Shown: positions 48,603 through 53,064 of the stretch, piece after piece
Layout of the letters: every line of letters begins with the position of its first letter
How positions within the stretch are numbered: the first letter of the stretch is position 1
Assembly (NCBI GenBank): GCA_036310845.1
Contig: JAXJRB010000081.1
Span: 1 to 53,064, forward strand
From: COE1 sp036310845
GTDB lineage: Bacteria; Bacillota; Clostridia; Lachnospirales; Lachnospiraceae
Length of the DNA: 53,064 nt
Reading direction: 5' to 3'
Notes under the pieces: model-generated
Told to the model about the DNA's origin: nothing
Databases searched by the model: none
Seen by the model: only the letters and a program-made list of their open reading frames with translations
Program-made: the position numbers and the translations under genes

Positions 48603-50519
48603 ATGTCTGAAATTAGAGAAAAAGTAGACGTATGTGTTGTTGGTGCAGGTCATGCAGGATGTGAAGCGGCACTTGCTTGTGCTAGAATGGGATTGGAAAC
48701 CATTATTTTCACAGTTAGTGTAGATAGCATTGCATTGATGCCTTGTAATCCTAATATCGGAGGATCTTCAAAGGGGCATCTTGTAAGGGAGTTGGATGCA
48801 CTTGGTGGAGAAATGGGTAAAAATATAGATAAGACTTTTATTCAATCTAAAATGTTGAATGTTTCAAAAGGACCCGCAGTACATTCTCTTCGTGCACAGG
48901 CAGACAAAGCAGAATATACTAGAGAAATGAGAAAGGTTCTCGAAAATCAAGAACATTTAACAATTAAACAGGCGGAAGTTACGGAGCTTTTGGCTGAAGA
49001 ATTAGAAAACTCAGATGGACTTGCAACTAAGAAAATAACGGGAGTAAAGACCTATACAGGTGCAATTTATGAAGCAAAAGCGGTTATTTTGTGTACAGGT
49101 ACTTACTTAAAAGCAAGATGTCTTTGCGGTGAAGCCATTACCTATACAGGACCAAATGGTTTACAGGCAGCAAACTATTTGACAGATTCATTGATTAAGC
49201 TTGGAGTGGAAATGCGACGTTTTAAGACTGGAACGCCTGCTAGAATGGACAAACGTTCCATTGATTTTAGTAAAATGGAAGAGCAGTTTGGTGATGAAAA
49301 AGTTGTTCCATTTTCATTTTCAACCAATCCGGAGGATGTACAGATTGATCAGGTTTCCTGCTGGCTCACCTATACAAATGAAAAAACACATGAAATTATT
49401 CGTGGAAACTTAGACCGATCACCTATCTATGCAGGAGTTATAGAAGGAACAGGTCCTAGATATTGTCCGTCTATTGAGGACAAAGTAGTAAAATTTGCTG
49501 AGAAGGAAAGACATCAGGTATTTCTTGAACCAGAAGGATTACATACAAATGAAATGTATGTTGGAGGTATGAGTTCTTCTCTGCCAGAGGATGTACAGCT
49601 TGCGATGTATCGTACTGTTCCAGGAATGGAGAATTGTAAGATGGTAAGAAATGCTTATGCCATTGAATATGATTGCATCAATCCTGGTCAGCTTTATCCA
49701 ACTTTGCAGTTTAAAGCAATTTGTGGTCTTTTTAGTGCAGGACAGTTTAATGGAAGCAGTGGTTATGAAGAAGCAGCAGCGCAGGGAATGATTGCCGGAA
49801 TGAATGCCGGATTATATATACAGGGAAAAGAGCAGGTAGTACTTGATCGTTCTCAGGCATATATTGGAGTTTTGATTGATGATTTGGTAACAAAAGAGAA
49901 TTTCGAACCATATCGAATGATGACTTCCAGAGCAGAATATCGTTTGCTTTTAAGACAGGACAATGCGGATTTACGTCTTCGTAAAATTGGTTATGAAGCA
50001 GGACTTGTCACAAAAGAGCAGTATGATTATGTATGTAAAAAAGAAGAATTAATCGCAAAAGAAATTGAACGATTGGAAAATACTAAGGTTGGTGCTAACC
50101 AGAGAATTCAACAATTTCTTGAAAGTAAAGGAAGTTCTACGTTAAAGACGGCAGCATCTCTTGCGGAGTTAATCTGCAGACCGGAGCTTTCCTATGAATT
50201 AATAGAAGAAATTGATACAGAGAGACAAGCATTAAGTGCAGATGTGATAGAGCAGATTAATATTAATATTAAATACGATGGTTACATCAAGAGACAACTT
50301 AAGCAAGTAGAACAGTATAAGAAAATGGAGAAAAAGCTTATTCCTGCAGATATTGATTATGATGACGTAAGTAGTCTTCGTCTTGAAGCAAGACAAAAGC
50401 TTAAAAAATTCCAGCCTATTAATGTGGGACAGGCATCTCGAATTAGTGGTGTTTCTCCAGCAGATATTTCTGTTTTATTAGTTTATCTGGAGCATTTACG
50501 CTATCACAAAAATAATTAA
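48603..50519 (+). CDS. mnmG: tRNA modification FAD enzyme MnmG
   Basis: MnmG (GidA) is the FAD partner of MnmE in wobble uridine modification. The 638-residue protein has the FAD motif VCVVGAGHAGCEAALACARMG, NPNIGGSSKGHLVRELDALG, RFKTGTPAR, and the C-terminal tRNA-binding region with YDDVSSLRLEARQKL. The length is normal. It lies 84 bases after mnmE. The 12-base palindrome GACACTAGTGTC stands just past its stop. Confidence 0.97.
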   Translation: MSEIREKVDVCVVGAGHAGCEAALACARMGLETIIFTVSVDSIALMPCNPNIGGSSKGHLVRELDALGGEMGKNIDKTFIQSKMLNVSKGPAVHSLRAQADKAEYTREMRKVLENQEHLTIKQAEVTELLAEELENSDGLATKKITGVKTYTGAIYEAKAVILCTGTYLKARCLCGEAITYTGPNGLQAANYLTDSLIKLGVEMRRFKTGTPARMDKRSIDFSKMEEQFGDEKVVPFSFSTNPEDVQIDQVSCWLTYTNEKTHEIIRGNLDRSPIYAGVIEGTGPRYCPSIEDKVVKFAEKERHQVFLEPEGLHTNEMYVGGMSSSLPEDVQLAMYRTVPGMENCKMVRNAYAIEYDCINPGQLYPTLQFKAICGLFSAGQFNGSSGYEEAAAQGMIAGMNAGLYIQGKEQVVLDRSQAYIGVLIDDLVTKENFEPYRMMTSRAEYRLLLRQDNADLRLRKIGYEAGLVTKEQYDYVCKKEELIAKEIERLENTKVGANQRIQQFLESKGSSTLKTAASLAELICRPELSYELIEEIDTERQALSADVIEQININIKYDGYIKRQLKQVEQYKKMEKKLIPADIDYDDVSSLRLEARQKLKKFQPINVGQASRISGVSPADISVLLVYLEHLRYHKNN

Positions 50520-50521
50520 AC

Positions 50522-50533
50522 GACACTAGTGTC
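50522..50533. promoter_or_regulatory. Palindrome after mnmG
   Basis: GACACTAGTGTC is a perfect 12-base palindrome three bases past the mnmG stop. It could be a protein-binding site for the rsmG promoter region or chance. No T-run follows. Confidence 0.35.
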
Positions 50534-50625
50534 ATAAATAGTATTATGTAATAGGGTACAAATCGTTAGACATTTTGCATCATAGAAATTTGTATCGACA
50601 AAAGTTTATGGAAAGGTTATTTTTC

Positions 50626-51366
50626 ATGGAAAATAAATATGATTTAACAGAATTTGAGCAGGGCTTACGAGAACTCGGAATTACGTTAGAACAAACGCAA
50701 ATGGATGCTTTTTTAAAGTACTATGAGTTATTGGTTGAATGGAATTCCTTTATGAATCTGACTGCAATTACAGAATTTAAAGAAGTATGTATAAAGCATT
50801 TTCTTGATAGTTTGTCATTGATTAAGGTAATGAATTGTCATCAGAATCTGACGTTAATTGATATTGGAACAGGAGCAGGGTTTCCAGGAATTCCTTTAAA
50901 GATTGCATTTCCAGAGTTGAAGATAACATTATTGGATTCTCTTGGAAAAAGAGTAAAGTTTTTAAATGAAGTCATTAATCAGTTAGGGCTCAAAGATATT
51001 GAAGCAATTCATGGTAGAGCAGAAGATTATGCCATGTCTAAGGCATCGCCTTTATCATTAAGAGAGACTTTCGATGTATGTGTTTCGAGAGCAGTAGCTA
51101 ATCTTGCAACCTTATCGGAATATTGTCTTCCTTATGTAAAGGTTGGTGGAAGTTTTATTTCCTATAAGTCTGAAAAAATAGCAGAAGAAAAACAGCTTGC
51201 AGAAAAGGCGATTTCTCTTTTAGGTGGAGAGATTGCTTCTCAAAATGAGTTTATGTTACCATTTTCTGATATTTATAGAAATCTTTTTATTATAAAAAAG
51301 ACAAAGCAAACACCTAAAAAGTATCCTCGTAAGGCCGGATTACCATCCAAGGAGCCTTTGGCATGA
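50626..51366 (+). CDS. rsmG: 16S rRNA G527 methyltransferase RsmG
   Basis: RsmG (GidB) methylates N7 of G527 in 16S rRNA. I start at 50626 (MENKYDLTEFEQGLRELG), nine bases after GAAAGG; the protein has 246 residues. The SAM-binding motif is LIDIGTGAGFPGIPLKI, and LLDSLGKRVKFLNEVINQLG, SRAVANLATLSEYCLPYVK follow. The basic Lys-rich C-terminus is longer than usual. It overlaps the histidine kinase gene by four bases (ATGA), so they are translationally coupled. Confidence 0.95.
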   Translation: MENKYDLTEFEQGLRELGITLEQTQMDAFLKYYELLVEWNSFMNLTAITEFKEVCIKHFLDSLSLIKVMNCHQNLTLIDIGTGAGFPGIPLKIAFPELKITLLDSLGKRVKFLNEVINQLGLKDIEAIHGRAEDYAMSKASPLSLRETFDVCVSRAVANLATLSEYCLPYVKVGGSFISYKSEKIAEEKQLAEKAISLLGGEIASQNEFMLPFSDIYRNLFIIKKTKQTPKKYPRKAGLPSKEPLA

Positions 51367-51989
51367 ATGAAAAAATAGAAGTACTTGTCATGCAGGAGTC
51401 AGAAAGAAAAAGAATTGCAGATGAGTTGCATGATACAACAGTACAGGATTTAGTCCATTTATCACAGCAACTTGAGTTGGCAACAATGTATATGAATAGC
51501 GATTTAAATCAAACCAGACTTGAGTTAGTGAGTGCAAAAAAGCTTATAAAAAAAATAATTCAGGATATGCGTGGTACAATATATGATTTACGTCCAATGG
51601 CTCTGGATGATATAGGCTGGAATGCTGCATTAGATAAATTGAAAAAGGATTTCAAAGAAAAAAGTGACATCAACGTCAATTTTAATGTTTGTAATATAGA
51701 TAAGCTGGAATCCATTATAAGAATAACAATTTATCGAATCATATGTGAAGCATGTCGAAATACATACAAACATGCAAAGGCAGAGTCCATCACAGTTACT
51801 ATGAAAAGGAATGGTAAGTCTTTAATTCTTGACATTGTAGATGATGGAATCGGTATTGGAGAATATGATGAAACAAATCATTTTGGGTTATCTATGATAA
51901 AGGAAAAGGTAGATTTATTATCTGGAAAATTATCTATTATTACAAATGAGAGAGGTACTAATATTAATATCGTTATTCCTGTAGAGTAA
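51363..51989 (+). CDS. Soluble sensor histidine kinase, NarL/DesK type
   Basis: The 208-residue protein is a HisKA_3 kinase with no sensor or membrane segment. The H-box is ERKRIADELHDTTVQDL with His23. The ATPase part has the N-box IICEACRNTYKHAKAE, the G-box IVDDGIGIG, and LSMIKEKVDLLSG, all intact. The first codon overlaps the rsmG stop. The NarL-type regulator gene follows 141 bases downstream and is the likely partner. It probably senses a cytoplasmic signal or gets input from another protein. What that is cannot be told. Confidence 0.87.
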   Translation: MNEKIEVLVMQESERKRIADELHDTTVQDLVHLSQQLELATMYMNSDLNQTRLELVSAKKLIKKIIQDMRGTIYDLRPMALDDIGWNAALDKLKKDFKEKSDINVNFNVCNIDKLESIIRITIYRIICEACRNTYKHAKAESITVTMKRNGKSLILDIVDDGIGIGEYDETNHFGLSMIKEKVDLLSGKLSIITNERGTNINIVIPVE

Positions 51990-52008
51990 TGTAATAATAG
52001 GTAAAAGA

Positions 52009-52134
52009 GTGAGAAAAGCTTTTGCTTATTTGAAAGAGAAGGGTAGTATTGTGAAAAATGAATTTTTTACACGCGAATATGTGCCTGTGGCCCAAAGTTC
52101 GCAGGTTATGGAAAGGGCATGGTTATTAATATGA
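52009..52134 (+). CDS. Possible 41-codon leader peptide
   Basis: A GTG-start frame runs from 52009 to a TGA at 52132-52134, overlapping the regulator start. It would encode VRKAFAYLKEKGSIVKNEFF and 21 more residues. GTAAAAGA upstream is a weak ribosome site. It may be only chance, or a coupled short leader for the regulator. Confidence 0.25.
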   Translation: MRKAFAYLKEKGSIVKNEFFTREYVPVAQSSQVMERAWLLI

Positions 52135-52772
52135 TTAATGTCATGATTGTTGATGATCATAAGATGATACGCGAGGGATTGAAGCGTATACTTGAATTTG
52201 ATGGTGAAGTTTCAGTTATTGAGGAAGCAGATAATGGACAGGATTGTTTAAATAAATTAAAGACAACAAAACCTGATATTATTTTATTAGATATTAATAT
52301 GCCGTTTATGAATGGGATTGAAACATTGCAGGCATTGAAGAAAAAGAGAAAAAAGTATAAGGTTTTAATGTTAACAGTACATAATGAAATTGAGTACTTG
52401 CTAAAAGCAGTTGATATAGGAATTGATGGTTACTTGTTAAAGGATTCTGATTCAAGTGAATTGAAGAGAGCAATTACTAGTATATATAATGGAGAAAAGT
52501 TTATTCAACCAAGTTTGATTCCGTTATTAAATGCTAAGTTAATTGCAAGAGATCTTGATAAAGAAAAATTAGAAAAATTATCAAATAGAGAGATACAAGT
52601 TTTAAAACTTGTATCTATTGGAATGTTTAATAAAGAAATAGGTAAGAAACTTGATATTAGTGAAAGAACGGTTAAAAATCACATGTCTAATATTTTTAAA
52701 AAAATAGAATGTATAGATAGAACACAAGCCGCTGTATTTGCAATAAGAAATGGACTTGTTAACGTAAATTAA
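52131..52772 (+). CDS. NarL/FixJ response regulator
   Basis: I start at 52131 (MINVMIVDDHKM) rather than at the ATG at 52119, because GGAAAGGG lies 12 bases upstream of the first and only one base from the second. The 213-residue protein has a receiver domain (DD8-9, phosphorylated Asp54 in ILLDINMPFMNG, MLTVHNE and the Lys in YLLKDSD). A LuxR-type HTH follows: KLSNREIQVLKLVSIGMFNK and SERTVKNHMSNIFKKI. It is the likely partner of the upstream kinase. It ends at a palindrome with a parS site. Confidence 0.92.
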   Translation: MINVMIVDDHKMIREGLKRILEFDGEVSVIEEADNGQDCLNKLKTTKPDIILLDINMPFMNGIETLQALKKKRKKYKVLMLTVHNEIEYLLKAVDIGIDGYLLKDSDSSELKRAITSIYNGEKFIQPSLIPLLNAKLIARDLDKEKLEKLSNREIQVLKLVSIGMFNKEIGKKLDISERTVKNHMSNIFKKIECIDRTQAAVFAIRNGLVNVN

Positions 52773-52791
52773 TTACATAACGGAGTTAAAA

Positions 52792-52835
52792 GCAAAAAAG
52801 AGTAATGTTTCACGTGAAACATTACTCTTTTTTGC
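52792..52835 (+). terminator. 44-bp perfect palindrome: terminator with embedded parS
   Basis: Two 22-base arms (52792-52813 and 52814-52835) are exact complements. Its centre, TGTTTCACGTGAAACA (52806-52821), is an exact match to the 16-base parS site bound by ParB/Spo0J. The outer A- and T-runs make a rho-independent terminator for the regulator transcript. Its place near oriC fits chromosome segregation. ParA/ParB genes probably lie just past the window. Confidence 0.9.
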
Positions 52836-52856
52836 TTTCTAGGAAAGACCATGTCA
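52831..52856. repeat. TTTGCTTTCTAGGAAAG motif, copy 3
   Basis: TTTGCTTTCTAGGAAAGACC and ATGTCA repeat the motif at 45337-45363. A CACACT-AA-AGTGTG hairpin follows at about 52855-52869. Confidence 0.7.
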
Positions 52857-52906
52857 CACTAAAGTGTGAAAGTTCTTTGAACTGTCCTATTGAACAAAAA
52901 TAATAT

Positions 52907-52955
52907 GCGCAGAATCGCATAAGGAAATTATCACTTCGTGATATGCGATTCGCGC
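52907..52955. other. Nested hairpin in the final gap
   Basis: GCGCAGAATCGCATA (52907-52921) pairs with TATGCGATTCGCGC (52942-52955) with one bulge, around an inner ATCAC-TTC-GTGAT stem. No gene is seen from 52836 to 53064. The sequence just past it (GATCGCTTTTTTTATAACG) is T-rich. Confidence 0.6.
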
Positions 52956-53064
52956 GACAAAGAGAAAGATCGCTTTTTTTATAACGGTAAGATTGTACGT
53001 TATTTCAAAGATCAGGAGAGTGCAGAGAACACAAACTCTTTCTTTTTTGGTGATGGAGTGGTAG

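Overview
The window looks like the replication-origin region of a low-GC Gram-positive anaerobe of the class Clostridia, most likely a Lachnospiraceae member. The reasons are the AT-rich genes with AGGAGG-type ribosome-binding sites, the Firmicutes gene order gyrA-gyrB-recF-yaaA-dnaN-dnaA // rpmH-rnpA-yidD-yidC-jag-mnmE-mnmG-rsmG, and accessory genes typical of that family (nadABC-niaR, eukaryotic-type UDP-sugar pyrophosphorylase, FliY/CheC-like protein, Rpn-type nuclease). The species cannot be fixed from sequence alone.

Layout. 1-5.2 kb: glycogen branching enzyme and a large acidic TPR/AAA-like protein. 5.3-6.5 kb: a graveyard where a PP2C phosphatase fragment, a Ser/Thr kinase fragment and an IS4-type transposase fragment are spliced together. 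6.7-13 kb: rsmA-tatD, tRNA-Lys, then the NAD operon nadA-nadB-nadC-niaR, whose promoter carries a palindrome over the -35 box. 13-31.7 kb: accessory and housekeeping genes (MATE remnant, dehydrogenase-ABC-vWA-like cluster, degenerate EAL protein, dtd, Rpn nuclease, thioesterase, DegV, a HAD-inositol phosphatase fusion, UDP-sugar pyrophosphorylase, CheC/CheY pair, cardiolipin synthase, a PD-(D/E)XK-like protein next to an isoprenoid-synthase-like protein, two small XRE regulators). 31.9-41.6 kb: gyrA, gyrB, recF, yaaA, a small unknown gene, mazG, dnaN, dnaA, all leftward. 41.6-42.4 kb: a DnaA-box-rich origin segment. 42.4-52.8 kb: the rightward rpmH-to-rsmG block followed by a soluble histidine kinase and a NarL-type regulator, ending in a 44-bp perfect palindrome that contains an exact parS site.

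The origin reads as two parts: a DnaA-box cluster upstream of dnaA, and, between dnaA and dnaN, an unwinding module (DnaA boxes, a GC cluster, seven consecutive trinucleotides of DnaA-trio type, then a very AT-rich tract) that resembles the Bacillus subtilis basal unwinding system. Genes to the left are mostly on the minus strand and genes to the right all on the plus strand, so transcription mostly runs with the replication forks. The plus-strand genes to the left (EAL, thioesterase, CheC/CheY, nuclease-like/isoprenoid-like pair, XRE) are mostly the accessory ones.

Several intergenic repeat families recur: a ~135-bp MITE-like element with GTAAYTATTCAG ends, a module built on a GTAGTGGTAGTT core with hairpins, and a TTTGCTTTCTAGGAAAG motif. 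No CRISPR array, complete IS or prophage is visible. All functions are inferred from sequence; no search was run.
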